Origin: Roseovarius halotolerans
Lineage (GTDB): Bacteria; Pseudomonadota; Alphaproteobacteria; Rhodobacterales; Rhodobacteraceae
Direction: 5' to 3'
NCBI RefSeq assembly: GCF_900172255.1
Contig: NZ_FWFU01000003.1
Span: 558,001 to 622,000 of the forward strand
DNA length: 64,000 nucleotides
A program made the position numbers and the translations under genes. Each line of letters begins with the position of its first letter. Position 1 is the first letter of the stretch. Of this stretch, positions 26,198-35,909 are shown piece by piece. The notes below the pieces were generated by a model. The model did not search any database. It had not been told where the DNA came from and was given only the letters and a program-made list of their open reading frames with translations.

Positions 26198-26566
26198 ATG
26201 GCCGAACAGCGACTGTCATTCAAGGAAATGTGCGCAAGGTTCGACGTGACGCCGCGCACGTTGCGCTATTACGAGTATATCGAGCTCTTGACCCCCGAGC
26301 GCGAGGGCCGGTCGCGTTTCTATCGCCCGCGCGAGATCGCCCGGATGACCCTGATCCTGCGGGGGCGCAGATTCGGTTTTTCGCTGGAGGAAATCCGGCA
26401 ATGGCTGCTGATCTACGAACATGAGGGCACCGAGGCGCAGATGCGCGCCTGGATCGCGCTGGCCGACCGGCAACTGAGCGAGCTGGCCGAGCAGAAGGCG
26501 CAGCTGGACGAGACCATCGCCGAGTTGCAGGCGCTGCGCGACGAGACCGACGCGAGCCTGGGATAG
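26198..26566 (+). CDS. MerR-family transcriptional regulator (first)
   Basis: A 122-residue DNA-binding protein with the N-terminal winged helix-turn-helix [40 protein letters not shown], then a long coiled coil (residues about 80-118, QLSELAEQKAQLDETIAELQALRD). There is no C-terminal ligand domain and no Cys pair, which argues against metal sensing. It resembles the regulator 230 bp downstream closely over the helix-turn-helix and lies directly before the beta-oxidation genes. Confidence 0.9.
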   Translation: MAEQRLSFKEMCARFDVTPRTLRYYEYIELLTPEREGRSRFYRPREIARMTLILRGRRFGFSLEEIRQWLLIYEHEGTEAQMRAWIALADRQLSELAEQKAQLDETIAELQALRDETDASLG

Positions 26567-26680
26567 GGCCTGCACCGCCGCCCCGCCCTTTGCCATTTCC
26601 AGCGATTCACCCACAACTCCGGGCAAGAAACCTGCGCGCGGCGCGGGTTGACCTTGCTTGATCCTGCGTCAACTTCAAAG

Positions 26681-26710
26681 TGACGTGACGTATCTCTTAC
26701 GTCAACGTGA
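26681..26710. promoter_or_regulatory. Tandem ACGT-containing boxes before the second MerR gene, putative LiuR-type operators
   Basis: Two adjacent sites are visible: TGACGTGACGTAT at 26681-26693 and TTACGTCAACGTGA at 26697-26710. Each has two ACGT cores 6-7 bp apart, like the TTACGTNNACGTAA pattern of LiuR-type MerR regulators of fatty-acid and branched-chain amino-acid genes. They lie about 87 nt before the MerR start, a fitting place for autoregulation of the operon. Confidence 0.6.
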
Positions 26711-26796
26711 TCGGGTGTTGTAGCCAAGGGGATGACACCTCAGCTTGGACCCCGACAGACACGCCTCACTTGCGAAGCCGTTTGGGGAATGGACCA

Positions 26797-27201
26797 ATGA
26801 CCGAAGACACGATGACAATCCGCCAGATGTGCGATGCTTATGACGTGACGCCGCGCACATTGCGATTCTATGAATCCAAGGAGCTTCTGTTTCCCCGTCG
26901 CCTGGGCCAGAAGCGCCTGTTCACGCGGCGCGACCGCGCCCGGTTGAAGTTGATCCTGCGGGGCAAGCGCTTTGGTTTCCGGCTTGAGGAAATCCGCCAG
27001 CTTCTGGACCTTTACGACCGGGGCGACCAGCAGCTTACGCAGCTGACCCGCGCCTATGCGATCGCCGAGGAGCGGCTGGCAGAACTCAAGCGCCAGCGCG
27101 ACGAGCTGACCACCGCGATCAGCGATCTCAGCGACCAGATGAAATGGGGCGAGAAGATGATCGCCTCGATCCGGCAGTCGCCGAAGAACGCCGCCGAATA
27201 A
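26797..27201 (+). CDS. MerR-family transcriptional regulator, LiuR-like (second)
   Basis: The 134-residue protein has an N-terminal MerR helix-turn-helix ([45 protein letters not shown]), a [23 protein letters not shown] linker, and a long coiled coil. GGGGA lies 9 nt before the ATG at 26797. Nearby ACGT boxes and the following FadE gene (34 bp gap) suggest it controls beta-oxidation, as LiuR-type regulators do. The ligand is not evident from sequence. Confidence 0.9.
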   Translation: MTEDTMTIRQMCDAYDVTPRTLRFYESKELLFPRRLGQKRLFTRRDRARLKLILRGKRFGFRLEEIRQLLDLYDRGDQQLTQLTRAYAIAEERLAELKRQRDELTTAISDLSDQMKWGEKMIASIRQSPKNAAE

Positions 27202-27235
27202 CCGCCCTTCACCGATTTCCAGGGAGAGATTGACC

Positions 27236-29029
27236 ATGCCCAGCTATACCCCGCCCACCAAGGACATGCAGTTCGTGTTGCACGATGTTCTCGAAGTCTC
27301 GCAATCCGACATTCCCGGATATGACGAGCTCGACCGCGATTTCACCAGCGCGGTTCTGGAAGAGGCCGGCAAGATCGCCGCCGATGTGCTGGCGCCGCTC
27401 AATGCCGTGGGCGACCGGCAGGGCTGCACGCTGGAAAACGGCGTGGTGCGCGTGCCCGAGGGGTTTCAGGCAGCGTTCGACCAGGTGCGCGACGGCGGCT
27501 GGACGGCGCTTGATTGCGACCCCGACTATGGCGGGCAGGGCCTGCCCTACCTGATCTCGAGCGCCGTGGGCGAGATGTTCTCGGCGGCGAACATGGCGTT
27601 CAACATGTATCAGGGCCTGACGCATGGCGCCTATAACGCCATCCATGCCCATGGCAGCGACGCGCAGAAACAGATGTATCTGCCCAAGATGGTCAGCTGC
27701 GAATGGGGCGGCACCATGAACCTGACCGAGCCCCATTGCGGCACCGATCTGGGGCTGATCCGCACCAAGGCGGAACCGCAGGATGACGGCAGCTACAAGA
27801 TCAGCGGCCAGAAGATCTGGATCTCGGCAGGCGAGCACGACATGTGCGAGAACATCATCCACCTGGTGCTGGCCAAGCTGCCCGACGCACCCGAGGGCGT
27901 GAAAGGCATCTCGCTGTTCATCGTGCCCAAGTTCCTGGTCAACGAGGATGGCAGCCTTGGCGCGCGCAACGCGCTGAGCTGTGGCGGGCTCGAGGAAAAG
28001 ATGGGCATTCACGGCAATGCCACATGCGTCATGAATTATGACGGCGCGACCGGCTTTCTTGTCGGCGAACCGCACAAGGGCATGCGCGCGATGTTCACCA
28101 TGATGAACGAAGCCCGGCTCGGCGTCGGCCTTCAGGGCTATGCCCAGGGCGAGGTCGCCTATCAGAACGCACTCGGCTTTGCGCTGGAGCGCCTGCAGGG
28201 GCGCGACGTGACCGGCACGCAGGCGCCCGACAAGCCCGCCGACCCGATCATCGTGCATCCCGATGTGCGCCGCAACCTGATGGATCAGAAGGCCTTCGTG
28301 GAGGGCGCGCGCGCCTTCACCTTCTGGGGGGCCTCGCTGATCGACGCGAGCCACCGCAAGGGCGACGAAGAGGCCGAGCAGATGGTTTCGCTGCTGACCC
28401 CTGTCATCAAGGGCTTCCTGACCGACAAGGGGTTCGAGACCACGGTGCTGGCGCAGCAGACGCTGGGCGGCTCGGGCTTTACCCGCGAATGGGGGCTGGA
28501 GCAGTTCGTGCGCGATGCCCGCATCACCATGATCTACGAGGGCACCAACGGCATCCAGTCGCTGGATCTGGTGGGGCGCAAGCTGGCGCAGAATGGCGGC
28601 AAGGCGATCATGGCGTTCTTCGACATGATCAAGGCCTATATCAAGGACAATGCGGGCACCGATGCGGATTTCGACGCGCAGTTCCTCGACCCCCTCAAGG
28701 CCGCCAGCAAGGATCTTCAGGCGGCGGGCATGTATTTCATGCAGAACGGCATGAAGAACCCCAACAACGCCCTGTCCGGGAGCTATGATTTCATGCATCT
28801 TTTCGGGCATGTCTGCCTGGGGCTGATGTGGGCGCGCATGGCGAAGGCCGCACAGGGCGCGCTGGCGGCGGGGAATGGCGACAGCGCCTTCCTCGAGGCC
28901 AAGATCGCCACCGGGCGTCACTACATGGCGCGCCACCTTCCGATGACCGCGACGCATCTGGCGCGCATCGAGACCGGCGCCGATACGGTGATGGCGCTCA
29001 CGCCCGAGCAATTCGCCAGCGCGGGCTGA
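27236..29029 (+). CDS. Acyl-CoA dehydrogenase, large (about 600-residue) type
   Basis: This FAD enzyme takes the first oxidation step of beta-oxidation. The 597 residues show the acyl-CoA dehydrogenase core: [19 protein letters not shown] and [13 protein letters not shown] in the middle FAD-binding part, [18 protein letters not shown], and [22 protein letters not shown] near the catalytic Glu. An additional C-terminal domain accounts for the length, as in bacterial FadE12/DUF-type long forms. AGGGAGA lies 6 nt before the ATG at 27236. It follows the MerR gene in an apparent operon. Confidence 0.94.
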   Translation: MPSYTPPTKDMQFVLHDVLEVSQSDIPGYDELDRDFTSAVLEEAGKIAADVLAPLNAVGDRQGCTLENGVVRVPEGFQAAFDQVRDGGWTALDCDPDYGGQGLPYLISSAVGEMFSAANMAFNMYQGLTHGAYNAIHAHGSDAQKQMYLPKMVSCEWGGTMNLTEPHCGTDLGLIRTKAEPQDDGSYKISGQKIWISAGEHDMCENIIHLVLAKLPDAPEGVKGISLFIVPKFLVNEDGSLGARNALSCGGLEEKMGIHGNATCVMNYDGATGFLVGEPHKGMRAMFTMMNEARLGVGLQGYAQGEVAYQNALGFALERLQGRDVTGTQAPDKPADPIIVHPDVRRNLMDQKAFVEGARAFTFWGASLIDASHRKGDEEAEQMVSLLTPVIKGFLTDKGFETTVLAQQTLGGSGFTREWGLEQFVRDARITMIYEGTNGIQSLDLVGRKLAQNGGKAIMAFFDMIKAYIKDNAGTDADFDAQFLDPLKAASKDLQAAGMYFMQNGMKNPNNALSGSYDFMHLFGHVCLGLMWARMAKAAQGALAAGNGDSAFLEAKIATGRHYMARHLPMTATHLARIETGADTVMALTPEQFASAG

Positions 29030-29081
29030 GGAGGGCCAGCCCGAAGACGGCAAAGAGGACGACGAAGGAGGAGGAGAGAGG

Positions 29082-29294
29082 ATGCCCAAACGCTTTCGCC
29101 TGACCCGCCGTTTCAACGCGGCGATGACCGAGGACGGCTATCGCCGCCTGCGCCGCTTCGCGCAGGAGGCGGGCCTCGACGAGGGCGAGGCGCTGTCCTT
29201 TCTCTTCGAGAACTTCGACAGTGTAACCGACAGCGACAACCTCACCCACCGGCTGCGGCTGTTCAATTCAGACCTCGAGGCGCGCAAGACATGA
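29082..29294 (+). CDS. 70-residue ribbon-helix-helix-like protein between two acyl-CoA dehydrogenase genes
   Basis: The protein opens with a basic strand-like stretch ([19 protein letters not shown]), then a helix ([12 protein letters not shown]), a turn (LDEGE) and a second helix ([12 protein letters not shown]), with a polar tail. The order strand-helix-turn-helix is that of ribbon-helix-helix DNA-binding proteins, so a small regulator is possible. No functional motif beyond that is seen. It starts 52 bp after FadE and ends 13 bp before the next dehydrogenase, so it is almost surely cotranscribed. A ribosome binding site GGAGGAG lies at about -13. Confidence 0.65.
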   Translation: MPKRFRLTRRFNAAMTEDGYRRLRRFAQEAGLDEGEALSFLFENFDSVTDSDNLTHRLRLFNSDLEARKT

Positions 29295-29307
29295 GCGGAG
29301 CGTTCCA

Positions 29308-30447
29308 ATGACATCGCAATGGATGACGGACGAGCACCGGATGCTTGCCGAGATGACCGGGAAATTCATCACCGAGGAATGGGCCCCCCATTTCGCGCGC
29401 TGGAACGAACAGGGCGAGATGGATCGCGAGACCTGGCAACAGGCGGGCGAGCTGGGCCTGCTCTGCCCCTCGATCCCTGAGGAATATGGCGGCGCGGGCG
29501 GCGATTTCGGCCATGAGGCGGTGATCTGCATCGAACAGTCGCGCGCCAACCTGGCCAGCTGGGGCAACCCGATCCATTCCGGGATCGTGGCGCATTACAT
29601 CCTCGCCTATGGCAGCGAGGATCAGAAGAAACGCTGGCTGCCGAAGATGGTCTCGGGCGACCTTGTGGGCGCTCTGGCGATGACCGAGCCGGGCACCGGA
29701 TCGGACGTGCAGGGCATCAAGACCCGCGCGGTGCGTGACGGCAATGGGTGGCGGCTGTCGGGGCAGAAGACCTTCATCACAAATGGCCAGCACGCCGGGC
29801 TGATCGTCGTCGCCGCCAAGACCGACCCGGATGCGGGCGCGCGCGGCATCTCGCTGATGGTGGTGGAAACCGAAGGGGCCGAGGGGTTCAAGCGCGGGCG
29901 CAACCTTGAAAAGGTCGGCTGCCACGCGGCGGATACATCCGAGCTGTTCTTCGATGAGGTGGCGATCGCACCCGAGAATATCCTTGGCGGCGAGGAAGGG
30001 CTGGGCTTTGCCCAGATGATGAACCAGCTGCCCCAGGAGCGGCTGGTCATCGCCTGCGGCGCGCAGGGCGCGATGGAAGGCGCCGTGGCGCGCACCATCG
30101 CCTATTGCAAGGAGCGCGAAGCCTTTGGCGGGCCGCTGACGCAGTTTCAGAACACCCGTTTCCAGCTGGCCGAATGCCAGACCAAGACCCGCGTCGCGCG
30201 CGCTTTCCTCGATGACTGCATCGCCGCGCATATTCGGGGCGAACTGAGCGTCGAGACCGCCGCGATGGCGAAATACTGGCTGACCGATACCCAGGGCGAG
30301 GTGCTCGATGCCTGCCTGCAGCTTCATGGCGGCTATGGCTACATGGCCGAATACGACATCGCCCAGATGTGGGCGGACGCGCGGGTGCAGCGCATCTATG
30401 GCGGCACCAACGAGATCATGAAGGAACTGATTGCGAGGGGGCTTTGA
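29308..30447 (+). CDS. Acyl-CoA dehydrogenase, standard (about 380-residue) type
   Basis: The 379-residue flavoprotein has the usual acyl-CoA dehydrogenase pieces: [83 protein letters not shown] and a C-terminal [36 protein letters not shown] with the catalytic Glu region. The YGGTNEIM end matches short- and medium-chain or branched-chain enzymes. It closes a run of MerR, FadE, RHH-like protein and this gene, with an inverted-repeat region downstream. Confidence 0.94.
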   Translation: MTSQWMTDEHRMLAEMTGKFITEEWAPHFARWNEQGEMDRETWQQAGELGLLCPSIPEEYGGAGGDFGHEAVICIEQSRANLASWGNPIHSGIVAHYILAYGSEDQKKRWLPKMVSGDLVGALAMTEPGTGSDVQGIKTRAVRDGNGWRLSGQKTFITNGQHAGLIVVAAKTDPDAGARGISLMVVETEGAEGFKRGRNLEKVGCHAADTSELFFDEVAIAPENILGGEEGLGFAQMMNQLPQERLVIACGAQGAMEGAVARTIAYCKEREAFGGPLTQFQNTRFQLAECQTKTRVARAFLDDCIAAHIRGELSVETAAMAKYWLTDTQGEVLDACLQLHGGYGYMAEYDIAQMWADARVQRIYGGTNEIMKELIARGL

Positions 30448-30482
30448 TGGGCCGGGCGGAAGCGTGTGTTTCGGGCGCAGCG

Positions 30483-30534
30483 CCGGGGGTTTCACACCCC
30501 CGGACCCCCGTGGAGTATTTCGGGCAAGATGAAG
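30483..30534. repeat. Intergenic repeat with hairpin, copy 3, reverse orientation
   Basis: A hairpin (CCGGGGGT and ACCCCCGG around 5 nt, at 30483-30503) is followed by GACCCCCGTGGAGTATTT and CGGGCAAGATGAAG. In reverse complement this reads CTTCATCTTGCCCG, AAATACTCC and a G-run hairpin, like the 53-bp repeat at 18626 and 53623. It follows the acyl-CoA dehydrogenase stop by 35 nt and may end that transcript. Confidence 0.65.
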
Positions 30535-30681
30535 CGGAAAGGTCCACCCCCTCCGATGCGCGGGCCGGCTGGCATCAGGCACCGGAGCGGGGCTTCACCT
30601 TGCACGGTCATCGGCTCTCCAGCCTGTTCCGCACCAGCAAGGAAAGCGTATCGAGGTTAATTTCAGGTAAACCCGCCCCGG

Positions 30682-30708
30682 CTTCATCTTGCCGGAAATA
30701 CTCATGAG
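30682..30708. repeat. Short partial copy of the intergenic repeat, forward orientation
   Basis: CTTCATCTTGCCGG then AAATACTCATGAG matches the left arm of the repeat family but without the G-run hairpin. With the inverted copy at 30483-30534 it forms a long interrupted inverted repeat across 147 bp. It ends 36 nt before the GST start codon. The 148 bp between the two copies hold no gene I can support. Confidence 0.55.
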
Positions 30709-30744
30709 CGACAGACAGGACGCGCACAGCGCAGGAGGATCGCG

Positions 30745-31380
30745 ATGACCATCGAACTTTTTTGTTTTGGCGAAAGCGGCAATGCCTACAAGGCGGCGCT
30801 GGCACTGGAATTGTCGGGGATGGACTGGACCCCGGTCCATGTGGATTTCTTCAATGGCGAGACCCGCGGCGAAGCGTTTCGCGAGATCAACCCGATGGGC
30901 GAGGTGCCGGTGCTGCGCGACGGCGACGTGACCTTGACGCAATCGGGGGTCATGCAGATCTATGTCACGGAAAAGACGGGGCGTTTCGGTGGCGGGACAC
31001 CTGAAGAGGCGCGCGAGGTGATGCGCTGGATGTTCTGGGACAATCACAAGATGTCGAGCCAGGCCGGGATGACCCGGTTCCTGATGAATTTCCTGCCCGA
31101 GGAGAAGCGCCCCGAAGGGGTGATCCCCTTCATGCAGGGGCGTCTGAAATCCGCCTATGCCACGCTTGATGCCCATCTCGCGGGGCGCGACTGGATCGTC
31201 GGCGAGGGCGTCACCAATGCCGACCTGTCCTGTTGTGGCTACCTGTTCTACCCCGAGCCGTTCGGTTTCGAGCGCGCGGCCTGGCCCGAGATCGACCGCT
31301 GGCTGGCGAATATCGAGCGCCTGCCCGGCTGGAAACACCCTTATGAGCTGATGCCCGGATCCCCCGCGGACCGGGCCTGA
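30745..31380 (+). CDS. Glutathione S-transferase family protein
   Basis: This 211-residue cytoplasmic protein has the thioredoxin-like N-terminal half (MTIELFCFGESGNAYKAALALELSG, EINPMGEVPVLRDGDVTLTQSGVMQIYV) and an all-helical C-terminal half with a conserved GEGVTNADLSCCGYLFY. An AGGAGGATCGCG stretch precedes the ATG at 30745. It starts a run with thiolase and FadB (14 and 25 bp gaps). GSTs beside acyl-CoA genes may detoxify reactive acyl or epoxide intermediates; substrates are unknown. Confidence 0.9.
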   Translation: MTIELFCFGESGNAYKAALALELSGMDWTPVHVDFFNGETRGEAFREINPMGEVPVLRDGDVTLTQSGVMQIYVTEKTGRFGGGTPEEAREVMRWMFWDNHKMSSQAGMTRFLMNFLPEEKRPEGVIPFMQGRLKSAYATLDAHLAGRDWIVGEGVTNADLSCCGYLFYPEPFGFERAAWPEIDRWLANIERLPGWKHPYELMPGSPADRA

Positions 31381-31394
31381 GAGAGGAGACGACG

Positions 31395-32606
31395 ATGTCT
31401 GACGCCTATATCTATGACGCCGTGCGCACCCCGCGCGGCAAGGGCCGCAAGGATGGCGCGCTGCACGAGGTCACCAGCGTGCGCCTTTCGGCGGATGTGC
31501 TGAACGCCGTCAAGGCGCGCAACGGGCTTGACGGCCATGCCGTCGAGGACGTGATCTGGGGCAATGTCACGCAGGTGAAGGAACAGGGCGGTTGCCTTGC
31601 GCGCACCGCGGTTCTGGCCTCGGAGCTGGACGAGAGCATCCCCGGCCTTGCGATCAACCGCTTTTGCGCCTCGGGCATGGAGGCGGTCAACCTGGCCGCC
31701 AACCAGGTCATGGGCGGCGCGGGCGATGGCTATATCGCGGGCGGCGTCGAGATGATGGGCCGCGTCGCGATGGGCAGCGATGGCGCTGCGATCGCCGTCG
31801 ATCCCAGCGTGGCGATGGAGAGCTATTTCGTGCCCCAGGGCATCAGCGCCGACATCATCGCGACCGAGTTCGGTTTCAGCCGCGACGAGGCCGACGCGCT
31901 GGCGGTGGAAAGCCAGAACCGGGCCGCCGCCGCCTGGGCCGACAACCGCTTTGCGAAATCCATCGTCGGGGTGAAGGACCAGAACGGTCTGAGCATTCTT
32001 GACCGGGACGAATACATGCGCCCTGGCACCGACATGCAGAGCCTGGGCGCGCTCAAGCCCAGCTTCAAGGACATGGGCGAGGTCATGCCGGGTTTCGACG
32101 CGGTGGCGAAGCTGAAATACCCGCACCTCGAGGCGATCAACCATATCCACCACGCGGGCAACAGCTCGGGCATCGTGGACGGGGCCGCCGCCGTGCTGGT
32201 GGGCTCGAAGGCATTCGGCGAGAAATGGGGCCTCACCCCGCGCGCCCGCATCCGCCAGACCACCAAGATCGGCACCGATCCCACGATCATGCTGACCGGC
32301 CCCGTGCCAGCCACCGAAAAGGCGCTGAAGGACAGCGGCATGAAGATCGGCGATATCGACCTCTTCGAGGTCAACGAGGCCTTCGCTGCGGTCGTGCTGC
32401 GCTTCATGCAGGCCTTCGATGTCGATCCCGGCCGGGTCAACGTCAATGGCGGCGCGATCGCCATGGGCCACCCGCTGGGCGCCACCGGCGCGATCATCAT
32501 CGGCACGCTGCTCGACGAGTTGGAGCGCAGCGACAAGGAAGTCGGGCTTGCCACGCTTTGCATCGCGTCCGGCATGGGCGCGGCCACGATCATCGAGCGG
32601 GTTTGA
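31395..32606 (+). CDS. Acetyl-CoA C-acyltransferase (thiolase)
   Basis: The 403-residue enzyme carries out the last step of beta-oxidation. The active-site Cys lies in [19 protein letters not shown], the His in [16 protein letters not shown], and the second Cys in [12 protein letters not shown] middle [23 protein letters not shown] is also typical. It is 14 bp after GST and 25 bp before fadB in the same direction. As in two-subunit complexes, thiolase and FadB probably form the trifunctional pair. Confidence 0.95.
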   Translation: MSDAYIYDAVRTPRGKGRKDGALHEVTSVRLSADVLNAVKARNGLDGHAVEDVIWGNVTQVKEQGGCLARTAVLASELDESIPGLAINRFCASGMEAVNLAANQVMGGAGDGYIAGGVEMMGRVAMGSDGAAIAVDPSVAMESYFVPQGISADIIATEFGFSRDEADALAVESQNRAAAAWADNRFAKSIVGVKDQNGLSILDRDEYMRPGTDMQSLGALKPSFKDMGEVMPGFDAVAKLKYPHLEAINHIHHAGNSSGIVDGAAAVLVGSKAFGEKWGLTPRARIRQTTKIGTDPTIMLTGPVPATEKALKDSGMKIGDIDLFEVNEAFAAVVLRFMQAFDVDPGRVNVNGGAIAMGHPLGATGAIIIGTLLDELERSDKEVGLATLCIASGMGAATIIERV

Positions 32607-32631
32607 GCCGCGGCGAAGGGAGATTAGGACA

Positions 32632-34830
32632 ATGACCGATTTCACGATGGAAAAAGGCGCCGATGGCGTCGCCGTGATCACCTGGGACACGGCTGGCAAG
32701 TCGATGAACGTGATGAACGAGCAGGGATTCCTGGACCTCGAGGCGCTGATCGACGACGCGCTGGCCGATGATGGCGTCAAGGGCGTCGTCATCACCAGCG
32801 GCAAGGAGGGCAGCTTTGCCGGGGGCATGGACCTCAATGTCATCGCAAGGATGCGCGACGATGCGGGCGACGAACCCGCGCGCGGCCTGTTCGAGGGCGT
32901 GATGGGCATGCATGCCATCCTGCGCAAGATCGAGCGCGGCGGCATGGACGACAAGAACAAGGGCGGCAAGCCGATCGCGGCTGCCCTGCCCGGCACGGCG
33001 CTGGGGATCGGGCTGGAAATCCCGCTGGCCTGCCACCGGATCTTTGCCGCCGACAACCCCAAGGCCAAGATCGGCCTGCCCGAGATCATGGTCGGCATCT
33101 TTCCCGGCGCGGGCGGCACGACGCGGCTGGTGCGCAAGCTGGGGGCAATGGCGGCGGCGCCGCTGCTGCTGGAGGGCAAGCTGAACGATCCGAAAAAGGC
33201 CAAGACCGCCGGGGTGGTCGACGAGGTCGTGCCCGCAGGCGAGCTGCTGGACAAAGCCCGCGAATGGGTTCTTTCGGAGCCCGCGATCGTCAAGCCCTGG
33301 GACGAGAAGGGATACAAGATGCCCGGCGGCGAGCCCTATCACCCCGCCGGGTTCATGACCTTCGTCGGCGCGAGCGCGATGGTCAACGGCAAGACCCAGG
33401 GCGCCTTCCCTGCCGCCAAGGCTCTGCTGAGCGCGGTCTATGAAGGCGCGCTGGTGCCCTTTGACACCGCCCTCAAGATCGAGGCGCGCTGGTTCACCAA
33501 CGTGCTGATGAACCCCTCGTCCAGCGCGATGATCCGCTCGCTCTTCATCAACAAGGAGGCGCTGGAAAAGGGCGCCAACCGGCCCGACGCACCCGACCAG
33601 AAGGTGAAGAAGATGGGCGTGATGGGGGCCGGCATGATGGGCGCGGGCATCGCGCTCGTATCGGCCCAGGCCGGTATCGAGGTGGTCCTGATCGACCAGA
33701 AGCAGGAGGCCGCCGACAAGGGCAAGGCCTACAGCGCCGACTACATGGACAAGGGCATCAAGCGCGGCAAGGCGACCGAGGACACGAAAGCCGCGCTGCT
33801 GGACCGTATCACCGCGACCACGGATTATGCCGCGCTCGAGGGCTGCGATCTGGTGGTCGAGGCGGTGTTCGAGGACCCCGGCGTCAAGGCCGAAGTGACC
33901 GGCAAGGTGCTTGAGGTCGTCGGCCCCGACTGCATCTTTGCCACCAATACCTCGACCCTGCCGATTTCAGAGCTGGCCAAGGCATCGGACAGCCCCGAGA
34001 GCTTCATCGGCATTCACTTCTTTTCGCCGGTCGAAAAGATGCACCTGGTCGAGATCATCAAGGGCAAGAAGACCGGCGCGCGCGCCGTCGCCAAGGCGCT
34101 GGACTACGTGCGCCAGATCCGCAAGACGCCGATCGTGGTCAATGATGCGCGGTTCTTCTATGCCAACCGCTGCATCATTCCCTATATCAACGAGGGCATC
34201 CGCATGGTCGCCGAAGGGGTCACGCCCGCGCTGATCGACAATGCGGCGCGCCAGCTGGGTTTCCCGGTGGGGCCGCTGCAACTGGTGGACGAAACCTCTA
34301 TCGACCTTGGCGCCAAGATCGCGCGCGCCACGAAGGCGGCGATGGGCGATGCCTATCCCGACGGGGCGGTCGACGAGGTGATCTTCTGGATGGAAGGCGA
34401 AGGGCGGCTGGGCCGCAAGGCCAATGCGGGTTTCTTCGACTATGACGACAAGGGCAAGCGGCAGGGCTACTGGAGCGGCCTGGCCGAACGGTTCCCGCCC
34501 GCGGATGAACAGCCCGACCTGACCGAGGTGCAGCATCGCCTGATGTTCGCACAGGTGCTGGAAGCGGTCCGCGCGCTGGAGGAAGGCGTGCTGGAAGACA
34601 TCCGCGAGGGCGATGTCGGCGCGATCCTGGGCTGGGGGTTCGCACCCTGGTCGGGCGGGCCGTTCAGCTGGCTCGATATCATCGGCACGCCCTATGCCGC
34701 CGAACGCTGCGACCAGCTGGAAGCGGCACATGGCGAGCGCTTTGCCTGCCCTGCCCTGCTGCGCGAGATGGCCGAGCGCAACCAGAGCTTCTATCGTCGC
34801 TTCGCCCCGGACACCGAAGCCGCCGCCTGA
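32632..34830 (+). CDS. fadB: 3-hydroxyacyl-CoA dehydrogenase / enoyl-CoA hydratase, FadB/FadJ type
   Basis: The 732-residue bifunctional enzyme has an N-terminal hydratase domain (residues 1-195, with GTALGIGLEI and LPEIMVGIFPGAGGTTRL, both active-site Glu regions present) and C-terminal dehydrogenase domains (Rossmann GVMGAGMMGAGIAL from about 329, then IHFFSPVEKMHLVEII). GKPIAAALPGTALGIGLE replaces the usual NG before the first Glu with PG. AAGGGAG lies 11 nt before the ATG at 32632. It forms the beta-oxidation partner of the thiolase. Confidence 0.95.
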   Translation: MTDFTMEKGADGVAVITWDTAGKSMNVMNEQGFLDLEALIDDALADDGVKGVVITSGKEGSFAGGMDLNVIARMRDDAGDEPARGLFEGVMGMHAILRKIERGGMDDKNKGGKPIAAALPGTALGIGLEIPLACHRIFAADNPKAKIGLPEIMVGIFPGAGGTTRLVRKLGAMAAAPLLLEGKLNDPKKAKTAGVVDEVVPAGELLDKAREWVLSEPAIVKPWDEKGYKMPGGEPYHPAGFMTFVGASAMVNGKTQGAFPAAKALLSAVYEGALVPFDTALKIEARWFTNVLMNPSSSAMIRSLFINKEALEKGANRPDAPDQKVKKMGVMGAGMMGAGIALVSAQAGIEVVLIDQKQEAADKGKAYSADYMDKGIKRGKATEDTKAALLDRITATTDYAALEGCDLVVEAVFEDPGVKAEVTGKVLEVVGPDCIFATNTSTLPISELAKASDSPESFIGIHFFSPVEKMHLVEIIKGKKTGARAVAKALDYVRQIRKTPIVVNDARFFYANRCIIPYINEGIRMVAEGVTPALIDNAARQLGFPVGPLQLVDETSIDLGAKIARATKAAMGDAYPDGAVDEVIFWMEGEGRLGRKANAGFFDYDDKGKRQGYWSGLAERFPPADEQPDLTEVQHRLMFAQVLEAVRALEEGVLEDIREGDVGAILGWGFAPWSGGPFSWLDIIGTPYAAERCDQLEAAHGERFACPALLREMAERNQSFYRRFAPDTEAAA

Positions 34831-34856
34831 CGGCCGGCACATGCAAGAGCAACAGG

Positions 34857-34885
34857 CGCGGCCCCCTTTGCGGGGCCGCGTTTTT
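34857..34885 (+). terminator. Rho-independent terminator after fadB
   Basis: A 9-bp perfect stem, CGCGGCCCC and GGGGCCGCG, surrounds a 6-nt loop and is followed directly by TTTTT. It sits 26 nt after the fadB stop and closes the beta-oxidation operon. From here to 35059 (about 175 bp) I see no gene. Confidence 0.92.
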
Positions 34886-35059
34886 GCGTTCCGGCGCCTC
34901 GAAAGACCGCTTTGTGACAGGCCATGCGCGCGAAACCGGCCTAAGCTGGCCGAGGCGGTGATCGCCGCGCTGGATCAGGAAATCGCCTGCATGCGCGGCT
35001 GGCTGGCCGCGCATGGCCGCTGACCCGGACCGCAGGGATCGCGCATCACGTTCGCCGCT

Positions 35060-35803
35060 TCAGAAGGACGACACAGCCGCGCGCATGTCCCGTGGCCCCG
35101 GAACGCTGTCGGTCGACAGCTCGATCTCGATCTGCGCGGCCAGAGCGCGCGCATCGTCAAGCGGCAGCACCGTATAGAGCGGGCCTTCGTCGTCCTGCAT
35201 CGCCCGGTCCAGAAGATCGCGCGACGAGGGCGCAAAGAACAGCGCACCGCTCTCGTCGAACACCACCTGATCCTCGGCGAAATGCAGCACCACGACCTTT
35301 TGGTCGCGTTCGGGGGGCACGCGCGCAATGCCGCGGATGCCTTCCAGCACCTCGCCCGGCAACAATGCGAAGGGATCGCCGTAAAGCATCTCGGCGGCGT
35401 CGCTTTCCAGCAGCATCGCCTGATCGGGCAACACCCGGATCACCGCTCGGTTGCCCAGCGCGCCACGCGGCACTTCGAGCGGCCAGAACCGGCGCGGACA
35501 GGCGCTGTCGCCGCTCCAGAGCGGATCGCGCAGCACCTCCGTCACGCGCTGGAGACCGGCATCGAAAGTCAGGACCTTGTCGCCCATCGTGATCGCCTCG
35601 ACAGGGCGCCAGCCCATTGCCGTCGCGATACGGGTGCCTTCAACCAGTCCGGTCATGACACCTGTTGCTCCGCCGTCATAGGATCCGCCATATTCAGCCA
35701 TGCGTTGGGCCCCCCAGGGCGCGCAGACAACCATGCCAACATTCCTATCCTTTCTGTCGGCCGGTGCATCCGGCCAATCCTCAGGGTTGAGGCCATGTGC
35801 CAT
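35060..35803 (-). CDS. Hint-domain protein lacking the catalytic Cys
   Basis: The 247-residue protein from ATG 35803 starts MAHGLNPEDWPDAPADRKDR and holds a Hint (Hedgehog/intein) domain at about residues 50-240. The block EGTRIATAMGWRPVEAITMGDKVLTFD is typical. In Hint proteins of this type the domain normally begins with Cys (CFTPGTRI), which starts self-splicing or autocleavage. Here the aligned position is Gly (GLVEGTRI), so autoprocessing is not expected. Similar Hint proteins occur in many copies in Roseobacter genomes. A GGGGCAAGAG stretch is the only ribosome binding signal. Confidence 0.8.
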   Translation of the reverse strand: MAHGLNPEDWPDAPADRKDRNVGMVVCAPWGAQRMAEYGGSYDGGATGVMTGLVEGTRIATAMGWRPVEAITMGDKVLTFDAGLQRVTEVLRDPLWSGDSACPRRFWPLEVPRGALGNRAVIRVLPDQAMLLESDAAEMLYGDPFALLPGEVLEGIRGIARVPPERDQKVVVLHFAEDQVVFDESGALFFAPSSRDLLDRAMQDDEGPLYTVLPLDDARALAAQIEIELSTDSVPGPRDMRAAVSSF

Positions 35804-35909
35804 GATTCTCTTGCCCCTGTTTGGTCGGGAAAGTGGCGAAATCTGGGCATTGTTGTCGTGATGTCGCCAGAGATGTAAATCGGCGGTTAATTGGCCGTGC
35901 GCAGACGCA

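Noticed and set aside
27209..29116. Open frame of 635 codons opposite to the long acyl-CoA dehydrogenase
   Set aside because: Antisense artefact; the plus-strand product has all family motifs.
34886..35023. Coding-like stretch after the fadB terminator
   Set aside because: The only readable peptide (about 20 residues ending in a helix-like stretch) lacks a start with a ribosome binding site and lies beyond a strong terminator.
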